From the NCBI RefSeq assembly GCF_018417535.1, contig NZ_CP070978.1, forward strand, positions 434,001 through 498,000: a stretch of 64,000 bases of DNA, in the 5' to 3' direction. The number at the start of each line of letters is the position of its first letter. Position 1 is the first letter of the stretch. The notes beneath the pieces were generated by a model. That model searched no databases. It saw only the letters and a program-made list of their open reading frames with translations, and was not told the DNA's origin. The position numbers and the translations under genes were made by a program. This DNA is from Burkholderia pyrrocinia. Its GTDB lineage: Bacteria > Pseudomonadota > Gammaproteobacteria > Burkholderiales > Burkholderiaceae. Of the stretch, positions 57,055 to 64,000 are shown piece after piece.

Positions 57055-58872
57055 ATGGTCAAACCTGCAAACCCCTTCGCCGATTTCCCGGAATCGAACG
57101 ATGTATCCGCAACGAACGTGACGAGCTTCGCCACGCGCCGCGTCGCGCGTGATCTGTTTTGGAGCGGATGGAAAGTTGCCGCCATCGCCGAGTACGTCGG
57201 CGAGCCGCGGTCAACGGTGGAGACGTGGAAACAGCGCGAGGGATGGGACAAGGCAACGTCAACCGACAAGGTTATCGATGCGCTCGTGCAGCGACAGCGC
57301 GTGTTGATCGCGAAGGAAAACAAGGACGGGAAGGACTTCAAAGAACTGGATTTGCTCGGCCGAGAAATGGAGCGCCAGCAGCGCATACAGGTGCGCGCCG
57401 AGCGGGCCGAAGGTAGCGGGAGCGAGAGCGGCCCGGCGAACGAAGGCAAGACGAGCGCATCGTCGCGATCGTCGTCGCGCAAATCGAATCGCAACGTCAT
57501 CACGGCCGAGCAGGAACAGCGTCTGAAGGACGCGATGCGCGAACAACTGATCGGCCACCAAAACACGTGGTTCGAGAATCGACACCTGCGCCGCCGCAAC
57601 ATCCTGAAGTCACGACAGATCGGAGCCACGTTCTATTTCGCGCACGAGGCGCTCGTGCGCGCGCTGGAAACCGGCACGAATCAGATTTTTCTGTCGGCGA
57701 GCCGCGCACAGGCGCACGTGTTCCGCTCGTATATCCAGAAATTCGCGTGGAACGCTGCGCAGGTTGAGCTAACCGGCGATCCGATGCGTTTGTCGAACGG
57801 TGCGGAGTTGATCTTTCTCGGCACCAGTTCACGCACGGCCCAAAGCTACAACGGCGACCTGTATTTCGATGAGTATTTCTGGGTCAGCAACTTTGCGACG
57901 CTCAACAAGGTCGCGATGGGGATGGCGACGCATTCGCATTTGCGGATGACGCACTTCTCAACGCCGTCCACGACGACGCATGAAGCCTATCCCTTCTGGA
58001 CTGGCGCGCACTTCAATCGCGACCGGGCCGACGACGAGCGCGTCGAGATCGACATTTCCCACACGTCGCTTGCACCCGGCCGCCAGTGCGGCGACGGGCA
58101 ATGGAGGCAGATCGTCACCGCCGAGGATGCGGTCGCGGCCGGGTTCACGAAACTGGATCTGGAGGACTTGCGCTCAACGAACAGCCCCGCCGATTTCGAA
58201 AACCTGTACATGTGCCAGTTCGTGGACGACACCAGTTCGGTGTTCGCGTTCCGGCTCGTACAGGCGTGCATGGTCGATTCATGGGACGTGTGGACGGACG
58301 TAAAGCCATTGCTCGATCGGCCGTTCGGCTGGAAACCGGTATGGATCGGCTACGACCCTGCCCTCACTGGCGATTCGGCCGGGTGCGTTGTCATCGCCCC
58401 GCCCGAGCAGCCGAACGGAAAATTCCGCGTGCTCGAACGGCATCGTTGGAAGGGCATCGACTTCGAAACGCAGGCCGAGAAAATCCGCGAACTGACGCAG
58501 CGCTACCACGTGACCTATATCGCGATCGATACGACCGGCATCGGCCACGGTGTGCACCAGCTTGTGCGTCAGTTCTTCCCGCGCGTCGTCCCGATCCAGT
58601 ATTCGCCCGAAGTGAAAAACCGCCTTGTCCTGAAAGGCATGTCGGTGATCGGGAAAAAGCGCCTGGAATTCGACGCGGGTATGACCGACCTCGCGCAATC
58701 GTTCCTGTCCATCCGCCGAGCCATGACGCCGAGCGGCACAAAGATGACCTACACCGCCGCGCGTAACGAAGAAATCGGCCACGCTGACCTCGCATGGGCC
58801 TGCCTTCACGCGCTCGATAACGAACCCCTCGAAGGTGCCAGCCGCGCGCGCAGCACCGTGGAGATTTACTGA
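57055..58872 (+). CDS. P: Terminase large (ATPase) subunit gpP
   Basis: The 605-residue protein matches P2 gpP. It has an N-terminal helix-turn-helix region (WSGWKVAAIAEYVGEPRSTV), the ATPase region (KSRQIGATFYFAHEAL, a Walker A variant, then DLYFDEYFW) and a C-terminal nuclease part (WIGYDPALTGDSAGCVV). It drives DNA packaging at cos. The stop overlaps the Q start as TGATG. Confidence 0.96.
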   Translation: MVKPANPFADFPESNDVSATNVTSFATRRVARDLFWSGWKVAAIAEYVGEPRSTVETWKQREGWDKATSTDKVIDALVQRQRVLIAKENKDGKDFKELDLLGREMERQQRIQVRAERAEGSGSESGPANEGKTSASSRSSSRKSNRNVITAEQEQRLKDAMREQLIGHQNTWFENRHLRRRNILKSRQIGATFYFAHEALVRALETGTNQIFLSASRAQAHVFRSYIQKFAWNAAQVELTGDPMRLSNGAELIFLGTSSRTAQSYNGDLYFDEYFWVSNFATLNKVAMGMATHSHLRMTHFSTPSTTTHEAYPFWTGAHFNRDRADDERVEIDISHTSLAPGRQCGDGQWRQIVTAEDAVAAGFTKLDLEDLRSTNSPADFENLYMCQFVDDTSSVFAFRLVQACMVDSWDVWTDVKPLLDRPFGWKPVWIGYDPALTGDSAGCVVIAPPEQPNGKFRVLERHRWKGIDFETQAEKIRELTQRYHVTYIAIDTTGIGHGVHQLVRQFFPRVVPIQYSPEVKNRLVLKGMSVIGKKRLEFDAGMTDLAQSFLSIRRAMTPSGTKMTYTAARNEEIGHADLAWACLHALDNEPLEGASRARSTVEIY

Positions 58873-59933
58873 TGAGTACCGCCCTCGTTCCGACCACCGA
58901 CGCGCGCGACGTTGCAACGCGCGCGCCGCTGTCATCAATCGAAGCTTTCACGTTCGGCGATGCAGTCGCCGCGATCGACGGCGCCGACATTCTCGACTAC
59001 GCCGAACTGTGGGCGATCGAGGACTATTTCGAGCCACCGATCAGCCGTGCCGGGCTCGCGAAATCGCTTCGCGCAGGCACGCATCACGCGTCCGCGCTGT
59101 ACTTCAAACGGAACGTGCTCGCCTCGACGTTCATCGAGCATCCGAAGTTTTCGCGCGATGCGTTCCGCCGCCTCGCGCTCGATTTTCTGGTTTTCGGCGA
59201 CGCCTACCTCGAACGCGAGCGCAACCGCGTCGGTGGAGCGCTCCGATATCGCCCTTCCCCTGCGAAATACACCCGGCGAAAGACGGATCTGGTCAATTTC
59301 GTGTTCATCGACGGCTTTCTCAACCGGCACCAGTTCGACACCGGTTCGATTTTCCAGTTGATGGAGCCGGACGTGAATCAGGAGGTGTACGGGATGCCCG
59401 AATACATCGCATCGCTGCAATCCGCGTGGCTCAACGAGTCGGCCACCCTGTTCCGACGCCGCTACTACGCCAATGGCTCGCACGCCGGGTTCATCCTGTA
59501 CCTCAACGACCCGAACATGGACCCCGACGACGTGGACGCGATCCGGAAGGCGTTGCGCGACTCGAAAGGCATCGGCAATTTCCGGAACCTGTTTCTGCAT
59601 TCGGCCGCGCGAAACAGCGGCGGCGAAAAAGGCGCAGTGCAACTGATCCCGATTTCAGAGGTTGCAGCGAAAGACCAGTTTTTCGATATCAAGAACGTGA
59701 CGCGCGACGACACGCTCGCGGCCCATCGCGTTCCGCCGCAGTTGCTTGGGATCGTCCCGAGCAACACGGGCGGGTTCGGCGCCGCCGACACCGCCGCGCG
59801 CGTGTTCGGGCGGAACGAAATCCTGCCGCTGCAACAGCAATTCCTCAAAATCAACGAGTGGGCGGGCGAGGAAATCGTACGATTCACGGATTACGTGGTG
59901 CCGGCAGCGGCAGGCGTTGCAGTTCCAACGTAA
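58872..59933 (+). CDS. Q: Portal protein gpQ
   Basis: The 353-residue protein matches P2 gpQ, the capsid portal. It contains YFEPPISRAGLAKSLRAG, YLNDPNMDPDDVDAI and the RDDTLAAHRVPPQLLGIVP segment, all typical. It overlaps P by one base and converges with the cargo gene on the other strand after 19 bases. Confidence 0.96.
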   Translation: MSTALVPTTDARDVATRAPLSSIEAFTFGDAVAAIDGADILDYAELWAIEDYFEPPISRAGLAKSLRAGTHHASALYFKRNVLASTFIEHPKFSRDAFRRLALDFLVFGDAYLERERNRVGGALRYRPSPAKYTRRKTDLVNFVFIDGFLNRHQFDTGSIFQLMEPDVNQEVYGMPEYIASLQSAWLNESATLFRRRYYANGSHAGFILYLNDPNMDPDDVDAIRKALRDSKGIGNFRNLFLHSAARNSGGEKGAVQLIPISEVAAKDQFFDIKNVTRDDTLAAHRVPPQLLGIVPSNTGGFGAADTAARVFGRNEILPLQQQFLKINEWAGEEIVRFTDYVVPAAAGVAVPT

Positions 59934-59952
59934 CTCCATTCGAACCGAGCGT

Positions 59953-60897
59953 CTATTTGCCCTTTTGACGTTGCGCCACCTTCTTTGCCATCTCGTTTGA
60001 GCGCGGCCCAGGTGAAAAGCCGGATTTTGTGCCCTTCCGAACCTCTGTTGCATCCGGGAACGCACCAACCATCAAATTGGTTGCCTCCTCGACTGTTTCT
60101 GCTGCGATATTCAAGAAGCGAGTCAGGTAGCTTCGATCGGTAAGGTTTTCAAGTCCGGTTCCTCGACCATTCGGCTCCATTCGATAGAATGAGAAAGTCA
60201 ATACATGTGTATTTTGGGAAAGAAGATCCCAGATAACTGCGAAGGTCTTGGCGTCGATACCCAATTTGTTGAGTCGCTCGTCTCGCGAATCGATCATCAA
60301 GTATTCGCCTGCGAGAAATTTTTTCTTCTTGGCTTCCGGCATCAACTGAAAATATGCATTTTTCGCTAGGCGTTCGCGAATTTCGTCTGCCTGTGCGCTT
60401 AAGGCCGATACTTCAGTTTCATTTTCCAAATTTTTGAATAACTTTACTCGCCTCATGCAATCATTCAGATGCATGATATTTATTTTTGCCGACCACTCAA
60501 CATCAGATACCGGAGTCTCAATGATGTATGCGAAATACAAATACCCCTCCAAAATCGCTCTGACGTGCGGGGCGGCACAAGAAAAATCCCAATCCTCATG
60601 ATCGCTTCTCACCCATCGCGTAAGAGGGACGGCCCGAATCAAGGCAATTCCGTGCGCGCAGAGACGTGCGAACAGTTTCGTCCCATAGCCAAGGTGTGCG
60701 GCAACAAATCTCGCCGATGTAGCTTGACTTACCGCTATCGCTTCACAGATCGCTGCGTCAAACCGGTTTAATGCCGCTACATAGTCTGCTCTTGTGGCTT
60801 CCGGGTGATCCGTGTTGTTTGTGCTCGGTCGAGGGATTGCATTTTCGATGGAGGATTCGGCACCGGCAGCGGCGGTCGCATGTTCTTGTGTGCTCAC
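59953..60897 (-). CDS. Unrecognised cargo protein next to gpQ
   Basis: The 314-residue soluble protein has no signal peptide or transmembrane helix. It is helix-rich, with conserved-looking HLNDCMRRVK, EYLMIDSRDERLNKLGI and an SQNTHVLTFSFY segment. It vaguely recalls the DUF5677 type of helical proteins, but I cannot assign a family. The codon use is clearly more AT-rich than the flanking Q and hicA genes. It stands alone on the minus strand between Q and cos, the place where P2 carries old and tin. An accessory, possibly anti-phage, function is inferred from this position only. Confidence 0.8.
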   Translation of the reverse strand: MSTQEHATAAAGAESSIENAIPRPSTNNTDHPEATRADYVAALNRFDAAICEAIAVSQATSARFVAAHLGYGTKLFARLCAHGIALIRAVPLTRWVRSDHEDWDFSCAAPHVRAILEGYLYFAYIIETPVSDVEWSAKINIMHLNDCMRRVKLFKNLENETEVSALSAQADEIRERLAKNAYFQLMPEAKKKKFLAGEYLMIDSRDERLNKLGIDAKTFAVIWDLLSQNTHVLTFSFYRMEPNGRGTGLENLTDRSYLTRFLNIAAETVEEATNLMVGAFPDATEVRKGTKSGFSPGPRSNEMAKKVAQRQKGK

Positions 60898-61135
60898 TTA
60901 GTGGACCTCGCAAGTTTTAGAGGAAATTGTCGGTTGGTAACTGCACCAGTCAATCGGCCATATTAACGCCTTCCGTATCTGGAATTGAGCCACCCTGACC
61001 ACGCGTCTAGCGAATCGCTCGCTGCGTCTGGTTGCGTCTCGGAAAATGCGCCGAAAATCGCCGGAACCCGCCCCGCATGGGCTTGCGCCGGGCCGGGGTT
61101 TTGCGTCTGAAATTGCCCTTTTTTTGCAGCGGGCA

Positions 61136-61154
61136 GGCGCGGAGGGGACTGCGC
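61136..61154 (+). other. Putative cos site
   Basis: GGCGCGGAGGGGACTGCGC matches the 19-base P2 cos end GGCGAGGCGGGGAAAGCAC at 14 positions. It lies between Q and the early region, as cos does in P2. The exact nicking positions are unknown. Confidence 0.6.
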
Positions 61155-61337
61155 TATCCGGGCGCCGCGACGCGGGCCACCCCACCCCCTCGCACCGTGC
61201 GGCAGGCGCCCCGCCGAGCCGCGTCCGGCCCGCCACTGGCACGCCGACGACCCGGCCGAGGGGTCGGGACGCATTAAGCGCCGAACCGCTCAGAAGCCCG
61301 GAAATCGCGCCGAGCGCGGGGCGCCGGCTTCAGGCCG

Positions 61338-61383
61338 TGATATCACTTTTTGATTGCACGTTGATATCACTTTCTGATATCAT
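61338..61383 (+). promoter_or_regulatory. hicAB promoter with three TGATATCA operators
   Basis: The palindrome TGATATCA occurs at 61338-61345, 61362-61369 and 61375-61382. A -35 TTGCAC (61354-61359) and a -10 TATCAT (61378-61383) are 18 bases apart, and two of the palindromes overlap or flank them. This fits autorepression by the HicB antitoxin. Transcription would start at or next to the hicA ATG, so the message may be nearly leaderless. Confidence 0.75.
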
Positions 61384-61389
61384 CTAGGC

Positions 61390-61644
61390 ATGAAATCGAA
61401 ACACGCCCGCACCCTCGCCGCGATCTTCACCAAGCCCACATTGGGCGGGATCGTGTTTTCCGATATTGAATCGCTCGTCGCCGCACTCGGCGGCGAAATC
61501 CACGAAGGCGCCGGGTCGCGCATCGCCTTCGAACTGAACGGCACGCGCCGCTATCATCACCGCCCGCACCCGGGCAAAGAGGCGAAGCGGTATCAGGTGG
61601 AGGATCTGCGCGACTGGTTTATCGAAATGGGAATCAAGCCATGA
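61390..61644 (+). CDS. hicA: HicA-family toxin
   Basis: The 84-residue protein is an RNA-cutting toxin of the HicA type with a double-stranded-RNA-binding fold. The family features are GSRIAFELNG and the HRPHPGKE motif with three His (56, 57, 60). The classical Gly-Ser-His is Gly-Ser-Arg here, so the active His is probably one of the later ones. The stop overlaps the hicB start. Together they form a toxin-antitoxin module that can stabilise the prophage. Confidence 0.9.
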   Translation: MKSKHARTLAAIFTKPTLGGIVFSDIESLVAALGGEIHEGAGSRIAFELNGTRRYHHRPHPGKEAKRYQVEDLRDWFIEMGIKP

Positions 61645-62030
61645 ACAACGCCATGTCTTACAAGGGGTATTTCGCCCGGATCGATTTCGACGGGCGCGAT
61701 AACATTTTCGTCGGCCACGTGCTCGGCGTGGACGACAAGATCAGTTTCCACGGCGAGACGGTGGACGAACTGTCGCGAGACTTTCATGCGGCCGTCGATC
61801 ACTACCTTGACGACTGCAAGCGCGCGGGGCGCGAGCCGCAAAAGCCCGCGTCCGGCAAGTTGATGCTGCGCATTGATCCGGCCGTGCATGCGCGCGTCGG
61901 CATCGCCGCCGCCCTGTCGGACGAAAGCATCAACCAATGGTCGGAGGAAGTTTTGGGGCGTGCGGCCCGTGAAGTTTTGGAACGCGCCGGTTACGCGAGC
62001 GACGAGCGCGCCCCGGCGCAGACTGCCTGA
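61641..62030 (+). CDS. hicB: HicB-family antitoxin
   Basis: The 129-residue protein has the N-terminal HicB partial RNase H-like fold (YKGYFARIDFD through GETVDELSRDFHAAVDHYL). A C-terminal ribbon-helix-helix DNA-binding domain follows (GKLMLRIDPAVHARVGIAAA). It neutralises HicA and probably binds the TGATATCA palindromes upstream. It overlaps hicA by four bases. Confidence 0.93.
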   Translation: MNNAMSYKGYFARIDFDGRDNIFVGHVLGVDDKISFHGETVDELSRDFHAAVDHYLDDCKRAGREPQKPASGKLMLRIDPAVHARVGIAAALSDESINQWSEEVLGRAAREVLERAGYASDERAPAQTA

Positions 62031-62033
62031 ACG

Positions 62034-62318
62034 TTAGATGGTACCCGCGACGGGCGATTCGGCGGCCGCCGCTCGCTCGAGAGCCGTAATGCGCTCATGT
62101 TGAGCGAGCAGCAACGCCGCGAGCGCGATGAACGCCCCACCGTAGCCGTTACCAAAGCCGGTATGCGTCGCGCTGTACCGCTGTTCGAGCCGGTGTCGGT
62201 CGCCGTTTTCCATCACAATGGTAAGCCCCTTACTGGCGCAGTCGAATTCCACCATCTTGATATCGCCGCGCTGTTCCTGCATGGCAAAGACGGGATAGGT
62301 CATGGCGTCTTGCATCAC
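62034..62318 (-). CDS. Small phage protein, unknown function
   Basis: The 94-residue product starts with MMQDAMTYPVFAMQEQRG, has a beta-rich front and a hydrophobic, Gly/Ala-rich segment (about residues 54-72) that could cross the membrane. Its end is helical. It is the last gene of a minus-strand set with the next two, overlapping the upstream gene by four bases. It converges with hicB. Confidence 0.7.
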   Translation of the reverse strand: MMQDAMTYPVFAMQEQRGDIKMVEFDCASKGLTIVMENGDRHRLEQRYSATHTGFGNGYGGAFIALAALLLAQHERITALERAAAAESPVAGTI

Positions 62319-62833
62319 TCCCCCTGAAATCGCACATGCGGCGTTGCCGCTTCAACAGGTGCCCGCTTAGAAACGGCAGCGCGAGACATTGCTTCACGAG
62401 CACGCGCACGCGTGTCCGCATGCTCGTCCGGGTCGCTCGCTACCGATTCCGCAAAATCCCACAGCGGATCAATCGCAACATCAGGCGCCTGCACTGAGAG
62501 ACGCACGACGCTGTACACCAGGGGCAGTATGTTGCGGTTACGGTGTTCCGCCCGCGCGTCGACGGCCCACGAGCGCGCCTCATCTTCGTCATAGGCAAGA
62601 TGCACGAGCGCGCGGCCGTCGGTCACCCCCCATGCGGTCGACGATACCGCGCTCGGCGGCGTCCACGCGCGCGCGGCGCACTCCATCCACACGGCCCACC
62701 CGATGCCGCGCCAGCCGCTGCTATCTCCAGCGTGGAACCACACACCCGATGCCCAATATTGAGCGAAGCGCGGTTCCTCAGCGTCAGCCAATGCCCGCAG
62801 ATCGGCGGCGGTCATCGCCGCGAGCGCCGTCAT
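62315..62833 (-). CDS. Phage protein, unknown function
   Basis: The 172-residue product is rich in Ala, Trp and charged residues, with no signal peptide or membrane segment. The middle part (WGVTDGRALVHLAYDEDEA) suggests a small alpha-beta fold. It overlaps its neighbours by four bases on both sides, which marks an operon with the ParB-domain gene. No family is recognised. Confidence 0.7.
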   Translation of the reverse strand: MTALAAMTAADLRALADAEEPRFAQYWASGVWFHAGDSSGWRGIGWAVWMECAARAWTPPSAVSSTAWGVTDGRALVHLAYDEDEARSWAVDARAEHRNRNILPLVYSVVRLSVQAPDVAIDPLWDFAESVASDPDEHADTRARAREAMSRAAVSKRAPVEAATPHVRFQGE

Positions 62834-63756
62834 TTCGTGCCTCGCTCACGTGCGTTCACGATCGCCGCGCGCAGGTCGGCCCCCTCGCCGGACACCGGCT
62901 TTTCCAGCAGATCGAGCATGCCGACCCGGAACACCGGCTGTTCACCCGCCACGTGCATTTTGCTGATCGCGACGTTGCCTTGCGCCTGAAGCCAGTCGAG
63001 CAGATCAGCATCGTTTGACCTGGCTGTTTGTTTCTGGCCGCCGACCGCTTTCAACGCCTTGGGCGTGACCTTCGTCTTACCGGCCGCCGTCGCAACCTCT
63101 TTCGCCGCTTGCAGGTGAGCAACCGCATTCGCGCCCTGTTCCTTCATGACCTTGACCGCGCTCGTCGCCGAGACTGCCCCCGACGTGACCATTTCCTTGA
63201 TCGGCTTCGGCGCGGCCACGAGCGTGAGCGCGTTTCGAATCGAGGCGACGTTGCGCGTCAAGCGTCGCGCGATTTCCTTCTCATCGATTCCGCGGCCGAT
63301 CAGGCGTTTGATCACCATCGCCTCGCCGAGCAGCGTCAGGCGGCGGCCAGAGTTATCGAGAATCAGGCCGAAAATCCGATCTTCTTCGGTGGTGCCGCGC
63401 ACCTCGTTGATCACCGGCACCGCTTCGATGCCTGCGCCCTCGCGATTCGCGAGCAACACGGCATCCCACCGCGTATGACCGTCGGATACGTACAGATAGC
63501 CGTCGGCCGCTGCCGCGACCTTGATCGGCTTGTGACGAAAGAAGCCGTTCGCCTTGATCGAATCCGCGATTTCCCGAACGGCCGTCGGGTACTCCGGGTC
63601 AGCTTCGCGCGCTTCATTGAACTCGGGCCGGACGCGGATCGCGTCGAGCGAAACCATGTAGACGTCGGCCGTGCCCTGCCGGAACGGCTTCACGATCTCT
63701 TTCACGTTGCCCGGCACCAGTTCCATTTCGGCCTGTACGTTCGTTGCAGCATTCAT
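62830..63756 (-). CDS. ParB N-terminal-domain protein
   Basis: The 308-residue protein has a ParB/Srx-type N-terminal domain (about residues 30-150), with SLDAIRVRPEFNE, the IADSIKANGFFRHKPIKV segment and the signature DGHTRWDAV. A helix-turn-helix-like region follows (GIDEKEIARRLTRNVASIRNAL). ParB proteins bind CTP and DNA and act in partition or regulation. No ParA is visible, so a regulatory or replication-linked role is as likely as partition. It forms an operon with ogr upstream and two small genes downstream. Confidence 0.88.
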   Translation of the reverse strand: MNAATNVQAEMELVPGNVKEIVKPFRQGTADVYMVSLDAIRVRPEFNEAREADPEYPTAVREIADSIKANGFFRHKPIKVAAAADGYLYVSDGHTRWDAVLLANREGAGIEAVPVINEVRGTTEEDRIFGLILDNSGRRLTLLGEAMVIKRLIGRGIDEKEIARRLTRNVASIRNALTLVAAPKPIKEMVTSGAVSATSAVKVMKEQGANAVAHLQAAKEVATAAGKTKVTPKALKAVGGQKQTARSNDADLLDWLQAQGNVAISKMHVAGEQPVFRVGMLDLLEKPVSGEGADLRAAIVNARERGTK

Positions 63757-64000
63757 CGTTCATCCCCTTTCAAGTACCCCGGCGACGGAATGTCGCCATC
63801 ATCAGAAACCGACCCGCCGTCTGGCGAGTCATCAAAAAGCGAAAGCGACCCCCGACGCTCGGCACGGCGCACCGGCTGTTCAGCGGGCGTCATCGTGAGC
63901 GCCGTTCGGTACGTGTGACCGCACAGCACGTTGTCGCACTGGAAATCCACGTTCCAACATAGTTCCGACGTGCGCAGCATCGCGCGCGCTATGCCGCGCG
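63753..64000 (-). CDS. ogr: Ogr/Delta-type late transcription activator, 5' end outside the window
   Basis: The frame is open to the window edge, so the start is missing. The visible part reads RAMLRTSELCWNVDFQCDN-VLCGHTYRTAL, matching the second half of the Ogr/Delta zinc finger: ARTS-like, then C-x4-C, then a Thr-containing strand. The first Cys pair lies beyond the edge. In P2-like phages this protein activates late promoters at TGT-N12-ACA sites, and such a site is present between O and P. The tail beyond the finger is longer than in P2 Ogr. Confidence 0.8.
   Translation of the reverse strand, partial: RGIARAMLRTSELCWNVDFQCDNVLCGHTYRTALTMTPAEQPVRRAERRGSLSLFDDSPDGGSVSDDGDIPSPGYLKGDER

Larger units (their letters stand above)
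60898..61389. other. Non-coding stretch with the packaging site
   Basis: The 492 bases hold only GC-rich, non-convincing frames. The stretch 61040-61270 is very GC-rich and contains the cos-like core. The last 55 bases hold the hicAB promoter and operators. Confidence 0.6.
31713..64000. mobile_element. P2-like prophage, right part outside the window
   Basis: The gene order from gpD to gpQ follows phage P2, with lysis genes, a cos-like site and Ogr in addition. In P2 gene D lies next to the attachment site, so the prophage end should fall just left of the first phage gene, close to 31.7 kb. The opposite end, with the integrase, repressor and replication genes, must lie beyond 64 kb. No att repeat can be identified with only one end visible. 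All structural genes look intact, so particles or tailocin-like tails could still be made. Confidence 0.93.

Overview
The window is high-GC DNA whose gene content points to a Burkholderia, most likely of the B. cepacia complex. It carries a pyrrolnitrin (prnABCD) cluster, an ANTAR/NIT-type nitrate regulator, an ISNCY-family insertion sequence with a decayed relative, an IS110/IS1111-type element, and a long P2-like prophage. The assignment rests on gene content read by eye; no marker gene such as rRNA is present.

Layout, left to right. (1) 1-8.8 kb: the 3' part of one giant modular protein. It has three modules that each pair a His with a Cys in a clan-CD-like arrangement, a hydrophobic C-terminal region and a terminal LysM domain. 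(2) 9.07-11.6 kb: a formate/nitrite channel gene downstream of a NasR-like nitrate-sensing ANTAR protein. Its leader contains, in order, a sigma54-type promoter, a hairpin with an A1/G4 hexaloop, a second hairpin and a perfect intrinsic terminator. This is the expected layout for nitrate-controlled antitermination. (3) 11.6-12.9 kb: an AT-richer stretch with a tandem repeat and a small secreted protein. (4) 12.93-18.85 kb: prnA, prnB, prnC and prnD on one strand, followed by a flavin reductase (prnF-like) broken by a 7-bp duplication and cut off at its 3' end near an IS66 remnant. (5) 18.9-25.4 kb: an aminotransferase fragment, a cation/proton antiporter, a LysR remnant, a frameshifted orphan gene, an AraC/GyrI-type regulator and a MACPF (perforin-like) protein. 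(6) 25.4-31.7 kb: an insertion-sequence scrapyard holding a decayed ISNCY transposase, an IS110/IS1111 element, an LD-carboxypeptidase gene, the N-terminal stump of a tyrosine recombinase and an apparently intact ISNCY element.

(7) 31.7 kb to the right edge: a P2-like prophage. The structural and lysis genes follow P2 order: D-U-T-E'/E-FII-FI ... H-I-J-W-V-S-R-lysC-lysB-endolysin-holin-X-L-M-N-O on the minus strand, and P-Q on the plus strand. A cos-like sequence, a hicAB module, a ParB-domain protein and the late activator Ogr (cut by the window edge) follow. The integrase, repressor and replication genes should lie to the right of the window. Two late-promoter elements sharing a 13-bp core lie upstream of O and V, and the one in the O/P gap matches TGT-N12-ACA exactly.

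The prophage carries cargo at the two places where P2-like phages usually carry it. Between gene D and the left end lies an operon with a near-consensus LexA box over its promoter. It encodes a small protein, a PAAR protein, a Tae4-type peptidoglycan amidase and a three-helix membrane protein, and it ends in a strong terminator. Beside it, on the opposite strand, are a ComEC-type metallo-beta-lactamase-fold protein and a patatin-like phospholipase, visibly lower in GC. Next to Q, in the P2 old/tin position, is a solitary unrecognised 314-aa gene, also AT-rich. These cargo loci are the best candidates for undescribed systems in the window.
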